Translations under genes and position numbers: made by a program
Notes under the pieces: generated by a model
What the model saw: the letters and a program-made list of their open reading frames with translations, nothing else
The model's database searches: none
What the model was told of the DNA's origin: nothing
Shown here: one piece after another, positions 26,727 through 34,432 of the stretch
Layout of the letters: the number at the start of each line of letters is the position of its first letter
How positions within the stretch are numbered: the stretch's first letter is position 1
NCBI RefSeq assembly: GCF_001602375.1
Contig: NZ_BCNY01000014.1
Coordinates: 124,001-188,000, forward strand
Origin: Methanoculleus horonobensis
GTDB taxonomy: Archaea; Halobacteriota; Methanomicrobia; Methanomicrobiales; Methanoculleaceae
Reading direction: 5' to 3'
DNA length: 64,000 nucleotides

Positions 26727-27524
26727 CTACAGTTTGGAGAGCAGTTCGTGATAAAGGTCACTTCTGCGGTCTGAAAGTGAAGGAAGTGCAGATTGTGCCT
26801 CATGAACCGCTACAGGATCGACTTCGACGATGAAGGCCTCTTCTCCTGCCTCGCACCGGCCGATGATGGTGCCGTCCGGATCGGCGGCAAGCGACCCCCC
26901 GCAGCAGGGCGCGCCCGGCCGGCCGGCCGTGTTGATCCCGGCCACGTAGTACCGGTTCTCGAGAGCCCGTGCGGGGAGCAGGGTCTCCCAGTGAGAGAGC
27001 CGGGAGCAGGGCCATGCCGCCGGTACCAGCATGCACTCCACGCCGGCTATGGCGTAGATCCGGAAGAGTTCCGGGAACCGCAGATCGTAGCAGACGGCAA
27101 TCCCGAACTTCGTTCCGTCGACGGTGAATGTGGCTATCCGGTCGCCTGCAGTGTAGTATCGATCCTCCCCCTCGGGGGAGAAGAGGTGGATCTTCGCGTA
27201 GGCGGCGAGGAGTTCCCCGTCGTTATCGAGCACCACGACGGTGTTTTTCGGGAGGCGCCCCTCCCCCGCTTCGACGATCGACCCTGTGACCGCAATCCCG
27301 CTCTCCCTGGCTATCCGCGCAAACGCGGCGGTGAGCGGGCCGTCCAGGGGTTCGCCGGAGCCCGGCGGGATCTTCGGCGACCATCCGGTCACGAACTGCT
27401 CAGGAAAACAGATGAGCGACGCTCCTGCCGCCGCGGCATCCGCGGCCATCCTGCCGGCCGCATCGAGCCTCTCGGCAGGGCCACCGTGCCCTCCGGCAGC
27501 CTGCGCAAGCGTTATCCTCGTCAT
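26727..27524 (-). CDS. Carbon-nitrogen hydrolase (nitrilase superfamily)
   Basis: 265 aa from the ATG of MTRITLAQAAGG, which overlaps the preceding stop as ATGA; a longer frame reaching 27731 is only a shadow of the neighbour. The catalytic triad is complete: Glu in CFPEQFVTG, Lys in YAKIHLF, Cys in AVCYDLRFPELF. Enzymes of this branch hydrolyse omega-amides such as 2-oxoglutaramate or related small amides. The substrate cannot be decided here. It sits between a two-helix membrane peptide and a DUF457 protein. Confidence 0.9.
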   Translation of the reverse strand: MTRITLAQAAGGHGGPAERLDAAGRMAADAAAAGASLICFPEQFVTGWSPKIPPGSGEPLDGPLTAAFARIARESGIAVTGSIVEAGEGRLPKNTVVVLDNDGELLAAYAKIHLFSPEGEDRYYTAGDRIATFTVDGTKFGIAVCYDLRFPELFRIYAIAGVECMLVPAAWPCSRLSHWETLLPARALENRYYVAGINTAGRPGAPCCGGSLAADPDGTIIGRCEAGEEAFIVEVDPVAVHEAQSALPSLSDRRSDLYHELLSKL

Positions 27525-27727
27525 TCTTGAGACGGGCTTATCTCCCGGCCCCTGCAGGAGAAGATGAGCATGGCGGCGCCGATGACGACGAGCACGGCGA
27601 GCGCCACCATGACGTATGGGGCGAACGGGATAACGACAGCGAACATCTGCGCCGCGATCAGGATCCCGCCTGCAATGATGCAGGTGCTGACCAGGGCGGC
27701 TCCGGGAAGGGTAAGGTCGTGTGTCAT
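27521..27727 (-). CDS. Small two-helix membrane protein
   Basis: 68 aa with two hydrophobic helices (about residues 8-32 and 36-57) and a short charged tail GREISPSQE. No family recognised. Both ends overlap neighbours by four bases (ATGA), with marC upstream and the nitrilase downstream, which strongly supports it as a real gene that is translationally coupled. It may be an accessory of the MarC protein. Confidence 0.7.
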   Translation of the reverse strand: MTHDLTLPGAALVSTCIIAGGILIAAQMFAVVIPFAPYVMVALAVLVVIGAAMLIFSCRGREISPSQE

Positions 27728-28395
27728 GCAATACCTCCGGTGAGTATGGGGAAGGCGGTTCTGATGCCGATGAGGATGAACTGGACTGCGATCGCGATGA
27801 GGAGCATCCCCATCAGCCGGTTGGCGGCGCGGTACTCCCGCTGGCCGATGCGCCGGACGATGATGTCGGCGTTCTGCATCATGTAGTAGGTGATCCCGAT
27901 GGCCGTAACGGCGGCGAGCGGCACGATGGCGATTGCGGCGACGTTCATGTCCATCGCCTCATTCATGCCCATCGCCTGGTTCATCAGCACGACTGCAGAG
28001 GTGATGGCGCCCGGCCCCGTGATCATCGGGATTGCGAGCGGCATGACGGCTATGTCGTCCGTGTCCTGCCCTTCGTACTTCTCGGTGGCCGTCATCTTCG
28101 TCCGGGAAGTCTTCGCGTAGACCATGTCCATGCCTATGCCGAAGAGAAGGAGCCCGCCTGCGATGCGGAATGCCTCGATGGAGATGCCGAAGAGTTGCAG
28201 GATCCAGCCGCCTGCAAAGGTGAAGAGCAGCAGGATGACCAGGGCAAACCGGCTTGCGTCACGTGCCACCTTGAGTTTTGCCTCCTGATCCATCGTGCCG
28301 GTGAGGGAGACGAAGATCAGGGTGGCTGCAAGCGGATTCACTACGATAAGGATCGAAGAGAAACTCAGCAGCGCAAAACTCAGGAGATCTGCCAT
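27724..28395 (-). CDS. MarC-family integral membrane protein
   Basis: 223 aa, six membrane helices. The family pattern is clear: SFSSILIVVNPLAATLIF at the N terminus, FRIAGGLLLFGIGMDMVY in the middle, and IPMITGPGAITSAVVLM before helix four, with NRLMGMLLIAIAVQFIL at the end. MarC proteins are conserved and poorly understood; the original link to antibiotic resistance was not upheld. It is the first gene of a four-gene minus-strand run and is preceded by a long gene-free island. Confidence 0.9.
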   Translation of the reverse strand: MADLLSFALLSFSSILIVVNPLAATLIFVSLTGTMDQEAKLKVARDASRFALVILLLFTFAGGWILQLFGISIEAFRIAGGLLLFGIGMDMVYAKTSRTKMTATEKYEGQDTDDIAVMPLAIPMITGPGAITSAVVLMNQAMGMNEAMDMNVAAIAIVPLAAVTAIGITYYMMQNADIIVRRIGQREYRAANRLMGMLLIAIAVQFILIGIRTAFPILTGGIA

Positions 28396-28880
28396 TTATA
28401 CTCAGGTATGCAGTAGGTTCGATATTAGCACTTGTGGTTTGGGGGGTGGATGGGCGATCCGTTGCTCCGGAAATCGTCTTTTGTGAAGAATGTTTCCGCC
28501 GAAGGGGGCCGAAGGTGCCGGGTTATTCCCATGCGGGAGCTTTTCGTGGTTCGGGAGGTTTGGGGTGTGGGGGGAGGCGGTTAATCTTCAGCGGCCACAA
28601 CGAGGAAGAAGCTCGGCGCAGTGGATTGTGGGGAATACGCATCCCTGGTGCTCGAACTCCGTTTCTTCGCACCTTCGGTGCTCACCCTCCGGTGCTAACG
28701 AACCGTCGCGCTTCGGAGCGTCGCACCTTCGGCCTATCGCACTCCGCACCGTTCGGTGCTCAAACTCCTGCTGTTCCAGCAGTCGTTCCCCGCACCGAAC
28801 GGTGCATCAGTTCCGTTCCTCCGGAACGTCGCCGGTCCAAGACCTTCAGTCTTCTCCTGCTCCTGCCCTTCGGCCAGTCA

Positions 28881-28950
28881 CATATCGCCACGCACTGCCC
28901 GCCCCCCCAGGGGGGCGGGAGGAGCGCGAAGCGCGGGCGGTGGGGGGGTG
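28881..28950 (+). repeat. Repeat module R1, copy in island A
   Basis: About 70 bases, nearly identical in inverted orientation to 51771-51840. Core features are CGCCACGCACTGCCCGCC, a C7/G6 palindrome, and GGAGCGCGAAGCGCGGG. It can fold into two adjacent hairpins. Confidence 0.85.
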
Positions 28951-29287
28951 AAGAGAATCACAGGGCAATTTTTGAGCGGTGGAGACAGGGGAGGGGGCGT
29001 GCCCCCTCCCCGTCAGCCCCACCCCCAATGGCGATATCCCCTTGAAATCCGTGCCAGATGCAACCAAAGAAAATCGTCAGGTGCGCAGTCCTCACGGTCC
29101 ACTGCACGGGGTCTTTCCTCGCATTGACCACTTTGTCGCAACTCACCCCAAAAATCTTCCCTATATAGTGATTATCGGCGCAAATCCCTTTGTGTCATAC
29201 ACAAATCCACTAGCCCGGCGCTGTGCGAGCAAAGGTCCGGCCTACATCTTTCATCCCGGGCGAAAAATCCCCACGCACCGCTACGCC

Positions 29288-29331
29288 ACAAAAACTCAAG
29301 AAAAAGAATCGGTTCCGCCGGAATCCGGCGG
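29288..29331 (-). terminator. Terminator after ndk
   Basis: Downstream of the ndk stop on the minus strand lies a perfect palindrome, CCGCCGGATTCCGGCGG (29315-29331), followed by U-rich RNA (TTCTTTTTCTTGAG, then TTTTTG). It would end the L7Ae-ndk transcript and keep it out of island A. Confidence 0.65.
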
Positions 29332-29340
29332 TTCCGCCGT

Positions 29341-29790
29341 TCACTCGTAGAGAACGGGCTCGTCGATACGGGAGTAATCGGTCAGTTCGCCCGCTGCGAA
29401 GTGGATGCCGAGTTCGCGGGCGGCGCTCTCGGGGGAGTCGGATGCGTGGATCACGTTCCGCCCGATATCGAGCGCGAAGTCACCGCGGATAGAACCCGGT
29501 GCAGCCTCCGCGGGGTTGGTGGCGCCGACCATTCTGCGGACGACCGCGGCGGCACCCTTCCCCTCCCAGGCCATCAGGAAGCAGGGCCCGCTCATGATGT
29601 AGGCCTTCAGGCCCGGGAAGAAGGGCTTCTCCAGGTGTTCCCGGTACTGCTCGATAACCCGCTCCTCGGGGAGGAGTTCGAGTTTTGCCCCGACGAGTTT
29701 GAGGCCCTTTGCCTCGAACCGGGAGACGATCTCCCCGACGAGTCCGCGCTGGACGCCGTCGGGCTTGACCATCACGAAGGTGCGGTCCAT
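29341..29790 (-). CDS. ndk: Nucleoside diphosphate kinase
   Basis: 149 aa from the ATG of [16 protein letters not shown], the normal family start; a GTG three codons earlier overlaps the L24e stop. Transfers gamma-phosphate between nucleotides through a phospho-His, seen in [22 protein letters not shown] and [13 protein letters not shown] are further landmarks. It is the last gene of the ribosomal-protein operon; in many euryarchaea infB comes next, but here the transcript ends. Confidence 0.96.
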   Translation of the reverse strand: MDRTFVMVKPDGVQRGLVGEIVSRFEAKGLKLVGAKLELLPEERVIEQYREHLEKPFFPGLKAYIMSGPCFLMAWEGKGAAAVVRRMVGATNPAEAAPGSIRGDFALDIGRNVIHASDSPESAARELGIHFAAGELTDYSRIDEPVLYE

Positions 29791-29795
29791 GCCGG

Positions 29796-29987
29796 TCACT
29801 CTTTACCGCGGGCTTTCCGTCCGGCCGCAGTCCACTCGACGCGGCGCGGCACCCGGCCGAGCCTGTAGTTGTTCTGGCACTTGGTGCTGCAGAAGTAGAG
29901 GATGGTTCCGTCCTTCTTGACGAACATCTTTCCTGTTCCGGGCTCCAGAGCCTCTCCACAGAAATTACAGACGTACTTGTCGACCAT
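29796..29987 (-). CDS. rpl24e: Ribosomal protein L24e
   Basis: 63 aa with a C4 zinc ribbon: [11 protein letters not shown] and CSTKCQNNY. Archaeal/eukaryotic large-subunit protein. Two bases separate it from the S28e stop, so translation is probably coupled. Confidence 0.95.
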   Translation of the reverse strand: MVDKYVCNFCGEALEPGTGKMFVKKDGTILYFCSTKCQNNYRLGRVPRRVEWTAAGRKARGKE

Positions 29988-29989
29988 GG

Positions 29990-30199
29990 TTACCGCCTCG
30001 AGAGTTTCTTGGCCTCACGTTCGGTCTCGAGCAGCGAAAGGATGTCTCCCTCCCTGATCGGGCCCACCGTGTTGCGGGTGATGATCCGCCCCTTGTTCGG
30101 GCCGTCGAGAACCCGGCACTTGACCTGCTGGGCTTCGCCATGCATCCCGGTCATGCCGATGATCTCGATAACTTCTGCGGGCGTTCCGTCGTTTGCCAT
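29990..30199 (-). CDS. rps28e: Ribosomal protein S28e
   Basis: 69 aa. The OB-fold signature [18 protein letters not shown] followed by [15 protein letters not shown] and the [12 protein letters not shown] tail is typical of the family. Small-subunit protein near the mRNA exit. Second gene of the L7Ae-S28e-L24e-ndk operon. Confidence 0.96.
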   Translation of the reverse strand: MANDGTPAEVIEIIGMTGMHGEAQQVKCRVLDGPNKGRIITRNTVGPIREGDILSLLETEREAKKLSRR

Positions 30200-30207
30200 A
30201 ATCTACC

Positions 30208-30576
30208 TCACTCTCTCAGTGCAGCAATCTGCTTCGCGATCTCTTCGATGAGGTCCTTTGCCTTGCCGGACTTGACGATCGCGGCGGCTGCCGAACCGAC
30301 CTCGAGGCCGCTTGCGGAGCCGATGTCGTTCTGCTTGCTGATGTAGACGAACGGGATCTGCTTCTCATCGCAGAGCGGCGGCAGATGCATCACAATTTCT
30401 TCTGGCTCAACGTCCGAACCGATGAGAACCAGCTGGGCAATGTTGCGCTCGACTGCTTTTGTTGCCTCGTTGGACCCCTTCTTCACCTTGCCGGTATCTC
30501 TTGCGATCTCAAGGGCTTCAAGGGCCTTATTCTGGATCTCTTCCGGAATCTCGAATTTTACGTATGCCTTTGCCAT
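30208..30576 (-). CDS. rpl7ae: Ribosomal protein L7Ae, K-turn binding
   Basis: 122 aa. Binds K-turns in 23S rRNA and, in archaea, in C/D and H/ACA guide RNAs and RNase P. Landmarks are [42 protein letters not shown] and the LGSA-equivalent [12 protein letters not shown]. First gene of its operon; the leader of about 80 bases follows a TATA-like ACATTTATCA (minus, about 30673-30684). L7Ae leaders are sometimes autoregulated through a K-turn; none was confirmed by eye. Confidence 0.96.
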   Translation of the reverse strand: MAKAYVKFEIPEEIQNKALEALEIARDTGKVKKGSNEATKAVERNIAQLVLIGSDVEPEEIVMHLPPLCDEKQIPFVYISKQNDIGSASGLEVGSAAAAIVKSGKAKDLIEEIAKQIAALRE

Positions 30577-30689
30577 AACTCACCTCTTTCAGGGGCAGCC
30601 CTCTGCTGCTCCGTCATCATTCATCAGTAGCGTAGCTGATCGAATGCGCTCTATTATGTCATTAAGAGGAGTGATAAATGTTTGTCATT

Positions 30690-30710
30690 CTACCCCCTTT
30701 TCGGGGGTAG
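30690..30710 (-). terminator. Stem-loop after the DUF2298 gene
   Basis: CTACCCCC pairs with GGGGGTAG around a five-base loop. It lies about 50-70 bases beyond the DUF2298 stop on the minus strand and just before the L7Ae promoter, so it may separate the two transcripts. A second hairpin (CCCCGCAT at 30732 with ATGCGGGG at 30761) spans the stop codon itself. Confidence 0.45.
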
Positions 30711-30758
30711 GGTTCCCTCTTTTTCGTGCTGCCCCGCATGGACGTCGTCGCAGACGGT

Positions 30759-32759
30759 TTATGCGGGGATCCGATAGATCTGGACCCCCTGTGCATCATA
30801 GATGAGTTCGAGCGCATCCGTCGGGATCGAGACGGCATAGCGTTCGCGCTCTGCCGCACCCACGTAGAGCAGGGTGGCGTTGTATGCCCGCGCAAGGTCG
30901 ACGGTCCGGTCGGGCTGCTCATAGATTGCCCGCACATCGGCGCTCCGCTCGCTGATGCGCCCTTCATCGCCCCGCCACATGTACTCGTGGAAGGGCATCC
31001 CGATCACGGCCGGGATTCCGGTGAACGACGAGACCCTTGAATAGTAGGTGTAGTCGCCGCCCTCCGCCTCGACGATGACGTGGTCGCCGGGGAGGGTCCG
31101 GAGGAACGCGATCGCCGCCGCGTCAGAGGGATTCGAGCCTTCGAGGTATGCCGCCCCGTCGAGGGTGTGGCTCCCGTAGCCGAAGTCGACGTTGATCGCG
31201 AAGGGCGCGATGAGGAGCAGCACCGCGACCAGGACCGGGAGCGCCTTCTCCGCCCTATCCGGGATCTGCCGGTCGATCCCGGCGCCCCGGAGCCATTCCC
31301 CGATGACGGCGAGGCTCGCCGTCCCCATCAGGAACCATGCCGGGAGGTAGAACTTGAAGACCGTGTTCATCCGGAAGTAAGTTTCTCCCATGTTATCCAC
31401 GAGGTAAATGAGCTCGGTGACGAGGATGATCGCAAGCCCGAGCATCGCAAGCGTTTCGACTGCCGTAAAACGGCGGCGGGCGAGAAGGTAGACCAGCGGA
31501 ACGGCGGCGATGGCCGCGGCCGGGTAGCCGGCGAGCACGAACGGCACCGCGGCGAGCAGGAGGTAGGGGCGTCTCCGGATATCCGGTGCGCAGTACGCGA
31601 TCAGCACCGCGAGGAAGAACCCGTGAACCAGCAGGAACTCCACCGGTGCGGAGGGTGTGGGGACGATTGCGACTCCCGCGACGCCGGGGCTGTTGAGCTG
31701 CAGGTAGAATGGGAGGTAGGTCAGGATCGCGAGCGGTGGCACCGCTGCAAGCACCATCCAGGAGTTCAGGCTGTCCAACCGAAGATTTCCGTAGCGCCAC
31801 CATATCAGGAGGCCGAAGGCCAGCGTGACCGGGGCGTAGACCAGCACGTCCCAGGAGTTGAACCCGGGCATCGACCCGAGGGAGAGGGCGGCAAGCCCAC
31901 AGAGGAGTGCCCGCCCCCGCATGGAGAGTGTCCCCCACCGCATGTAGGCGAAGACCAGGAGAAAGAGCAGGAACCCCTGGTTGAAGAAACTCATAACGTG
32001 CGGGTGCACGTCGCCCCAGAGCATCGAAAAGATGGGATACTCGTTGATGGTGTTCTCGATCGTCCGGGTGCTCCCCCAGAGGACGTCGAACCAGGCATCC
32101 CCTATCAGGATGTGGTAGATGGCGGAGGGGTTCGGGAGGAAGAGTGCAACCACCGGGAGCCACCGGTAACGATCGAGGAGGAGGTGCCCGAGAGCGTAGA
32201 GTGAGACGACGGCAAGACCGAGCACCGTCGGGAGTGCAAGGTTGAAGGCGATCGTCGAAGGCACGCCGGATACGAGCCCGAGCACCCCATCCATCCAGTA
32301 GCCGAGGTAGTAGTAGACGTCCAGCGTCCCCCCTGCATACCAGGGATCGAGCGGCGGGACGGTGGGCACCCGCATGATCGAGGCGAGGATCGCGTGATCC
32401 ATGAACTTCTCGGCGTAGGAGATGCTCGGGTTGATCCAGCGCACCTCGAGCATGAAGAGGAAGGGAAGCAGGAAGGCGAGGTCCCAGGTGAGCGCGGCCT
32501 GTAGCCGCTCCCTCGTGAAGAACCGGCGCGACCCCGCATACGCTACTCCGGCCACAAACGGCAGGAGGCCGAGCACGATTGGGAGTCCTGTCAGTCCCAG
32601 GTACCACGTACCGAGCGTGAAGAGGAGAATTGATGCCGGGTATGCCGCGGCTGCCGAGAGGTTGTCGAGGGTGCGGTCGAGCGCCGGCCAGACGGCGAGT
32701 TGAAGCATCTTGACGACGAGAAGCCAGAGCAGCACGGGAACGATGAACTCAACCGCCAA
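30759..32759 (-). CDS. DUF2298 large membrane protein, putative GT-C glycosyltransferase
   Basis: 666 aa with about 13-15 membrane helices and a hydrophilic C-terminal domain of about 110 residues. Matches the DUF2298 family (TIGR03662-type): RWINPSISYAEKFMDHAILASI, DPWYAGGTLDVYYYLGYWM with acidic residues in the first long loop, WGDVHPHVMSFFNQG, and FRMNTVFKFYLPAWFL. The architecture is that of lipid-linked sugar glycosyltransferases. It overlaps the upstream flippase-like gene by 11 bases and is the last gene of a four-gene operon. Confidence 0.85.
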   Translation of the reverse strand: MAVEFIVPVLLWLLVVKMLQLAVWPALDRTLDNLSAAAAYPASILLFTLGTWYLGLTGLPIVLGLLPFVAGVAYAGSRRFFTRERLQAALTWDLAFLLPFLFMLEVRWINPSISYAEKFMDHAILASIMRVPTVPPLDPWYAGGTLDVYYYLGYWMDGVLGLVSGVPSTIAFNLALPTVLGLAVVSLYALGHLLLDRYRWLPVVALFLPNPSAIYHILIGDAWFDVLWGSTRTIENTINEYPIFSMLWGDVHPHVMSFFNQGFLLFLLVFAYMRWGTLSMRGRALLCGLAALSLGSMPGFNSWDVLVYAPVTLAFGLLIWWRYGNLRLDSLNSWMVLAAVPPLAILTYLPFYLQLNSPGVAGVAIVPTPSAPVEFLLVHGFFLAVLIAYCAPDIRRRPYLLLAAVPFVLAGYPAAAIAAVPLVYLLARRRFTAVETLAMLGLAIILVTELIYLVDNMGETYFRMNTVFKFYLPAWFLMGTASLAVIGEWLRGAGIDRQIPDRAEKALPVLVAVLLLIAPFAINVDFGYGSHTLDGAAYLEGSNPSDAAAIAFLRTLPGDHVIVEAEGGDYTYYSRVSSFTGIPAVIGMPFHEYMWRGDEGRISERSADVRAIYEQPDRTVDLARAYNATLLYVGAAERERYAVSIPTDALELIYDAQGVQIYRIPA

Positions 32760-33729
32760 ACGTATCCTCCTTCTCGATCTCCCTGTTGAATGCTCTCTTC
32801 AGGAGGCTCATCGACCAGTCGCCGAAGTAGTAGATCGACCCGACGCCCCCGACGAGCGTGACCAGGTTCTTGATCAGGTGGTCGATGACCGCTATCAGCG
32901 TTGCCGTGACCGCCGGGGTTCCCGCGAGCCCGAACGTCAGCGCGAGCGCGAGCTCGTAGGTTCCCACCCCTCCCGGAGTGATCGGAACGGCCTTGACGAG
33001 GTTGCCGATGACGATCGCGAGGACGACGATGCCGAACGGCACCGGCGCCTGGAACATCAAGACGACCGCGTAGCAGACCAGCACGTCGACGAGCCAGATC
33101 AGGAGCGATGACCCGCTGAGCACACCGAGAGCCCGGGGGTTGAGGGAGGCCCGCTTCACCTCATCAAGCATCCTCTGGATGGCGGCGACGATCCGGTTCC
33201 CCGACTCCATCCTGCCCGACCAGAGCAGCACGGCGAAGAAGACGGCCCCTGCGGCGAGGGGGACGACGATGACCGTGATGAACCAGTCGGGGACGTCGAG
33301 AACCGCGAGGACGAACGGGAGCGCGACGGCACCGAGTATCGCGATCATCAGGATGTCGAAGACACGCTCGACGACGAGGGAAGAGAACCCCTGCGAGTAG
33401 GTGGCGTCGTCCTCGTGCTTTAAGATCAGCATCCGCACGAAATCACCGAGGCGCGCGGGGACGATGAGGTTCGCCGTCTGGGAGATGAATATGCAGGCGG
33501 TCGAGAACCAGAGGCTCTTTCTGACGTCGAGCCCCTCCAGGATGAACCGGTACCGGTACCCCCGGAGAACCCAGGCAACAACGCAGATCCCGACGGCGGC
33601 AAAGAGGAAGGGTATTACGGCGTGCTCGAGCGTCAGCAGGAGTTCGTCCCATACGCGGTAGAGCATGTAGGCGACGATTCCGACCGCGATCAGGGTGGGG
33701 ATGACGACCGCGCTAACTTTTTTCCACAT
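32749..33729 (-). CDS. Flippase-like membrane protein (UPF0104/LPG synthase TM family)
   Basis: 326 aa from the ATG of MWKKVSAVV, preceded by GGTGGCGG; about eight membrane helices. Conserved UPF0104 features are LRGYRYRFILEG, LIVPARLGDFVRMLILK, SSLVVERVFDILM and the near-C-terminal VPITPGGVGTYELALAL. The family includes archaeal AglD-associated and bacterial MprF flippase domains that move lipid-linked substrates. It overlaps both neighbours (GT2 upstream, DUF2298 downstream), so it is likely to work with them in assembling or flipping a lipid-linked glycan. Confidence 0.88.
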   Translation of the reverse strand: MWKKVSAVVIPTLIAVGIVAYMLYRVWDELLLTLEHAVIPFLFAAVGICVVAWVLRGYRYRFILEGLDVRKSLWFSTACIFISQTANLIVPARLGDFVRMLILKHEDDATYSQGFSSLVVERVFDILMIAILGAVALPFVLAVLDVPDWFITVIVVPLAAGAVFFAVLLWSGRMESGNRIVAAIQRMLDEVKRASLNPRALGVLSGSSLLIWLVDVLVCYAVVLMFQAPVPFGIVVLAIVIGNLVKAVPITPGGVGTYELALALTFGLAGTPAVTATLIAVIDHLIKNLVTLVGGVGSIYYFGDWSMSLLKRAFNREIEKEDTFGG

Positions 33730-34432
33730 GGAGCCGCCACCAGAGACGAAGAATCGCCGATCCCATCTCAACTACGTCGTTCCTCCGTACCGTCGTTCCC
33801 TCTCCCTGCCGCCATTGCACGGGGAACTCCCGTATCCGGTAACCGTTCTTCTGCGCCCGAACCAGCACCTCGGTGTCCCAGAACCAGTGATCTGCAGTCA
33901 CCGACGGGATCAGGGAGAGGAGGCGGTCGCGCCGGAACGCCTTGAACCCGCATTGGTGATCGCAGAGCGAACTCCCGAGGATCGTCCTGACAAGCGTATT
34001 ATAACCGCGACTCGCGATCTCCCGCCCGCCGCTCCGTACAATAACGCTCGCGGGGAGGAGGCGGGAGCCCGTTGCAATGTCGTGGCCGTCGCGGATGGCG
34101 TCGATCAGTTCGGGGAGATACTGCATGTCGGTCGCGAGATCCACGTCGTAGTAGCAGACGATCGATCCCAGTGCCCCGGAAAACGCGCGGTTGAGCGCCC
34201 GCCCTCGCCCGAGCCGCTCGTCGGAATGGAGCAGGCGGACACGGGGGTCTTTGGCCTCGCACTCCCTGACGAACTCGGTGCTCCCGTCGGTGCTCCCATC
34301 CTCGGCGACGATCAGTTCGAACCTCCCCGGTGCGATCGCCTCGAGTGTCTCGAGCGACCGCGGTATCGCGGTCTTGAGGGCTGAAAGATCGTTGTAGACC
34401 GGAAGGACGGCACTCACCTCGACCTCACGCAT
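33713..34432 (-). CDS. GT2 glycosyltransferase, dolichyl-phosphate sugar synthase-like
   Basis: 239 aa. GT-A fold: VSAVLPVYNDLSAL, VAEDGSTDGSTEFV, the metal-binding YYDVDLATDMQYLPEL, and SSLCDHQCGFKAFRRD, the last of which is typical of dolichyl-phosphate mannose/glucose synthases. Unlike bacterial forms it has no C-terminal membrane helices; the next gene may supply them. Predicted to charge dolichyl phosphate with a hexose on the cytoplasmic face. Overlaps the FAD oxidoreductase gene by eight bases. Confidence 0.9.
   Translation of the reverse strand: MREVEVSAVLPVYNDLSALKTAIPRSLETLEAIAPGRFELIVAEDGSTDGSTEFVRECEAKDPRVRLLHSDERLGRGRALNRAFSGALGSIVCYYDVDLATDMQYLPELIDAIRDGHDIATGSRLLPASVIVRSGGREIASRGYNTLVRTILGSSLCDHQCGFKAFRRDRLLSLIPSVTADHWFWDTEVLVRAQKNGYRIREFPVQWRQGEGTTVRRNDVVEMGSAILRLWWRLHVEKS

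Larger units (their letters stand above)
28396..29340. repeat. Island A: gene-free, hairpin-rich repeat island
   Basis: 945 bases without a credible gene. It contains perfect tri-loop palindromes such as GCACCTTCGGTGC (28669-28681), GCACCGTTCGGTGC (28746-28759), GTTCCTCCGGAAC (28815-28827) and AAGACCTTCAGTCTT (28839-28853). It also has modules shared with two other islands in the window: R1 (28881-28950), R2 (29006-29028, minus orientation) and R3 (28619-28637, minus orientation). Weak open frames (for example plus 28434-29045) are low-complexity and lack any family signature. Function unknown. Confidence 0.7.
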
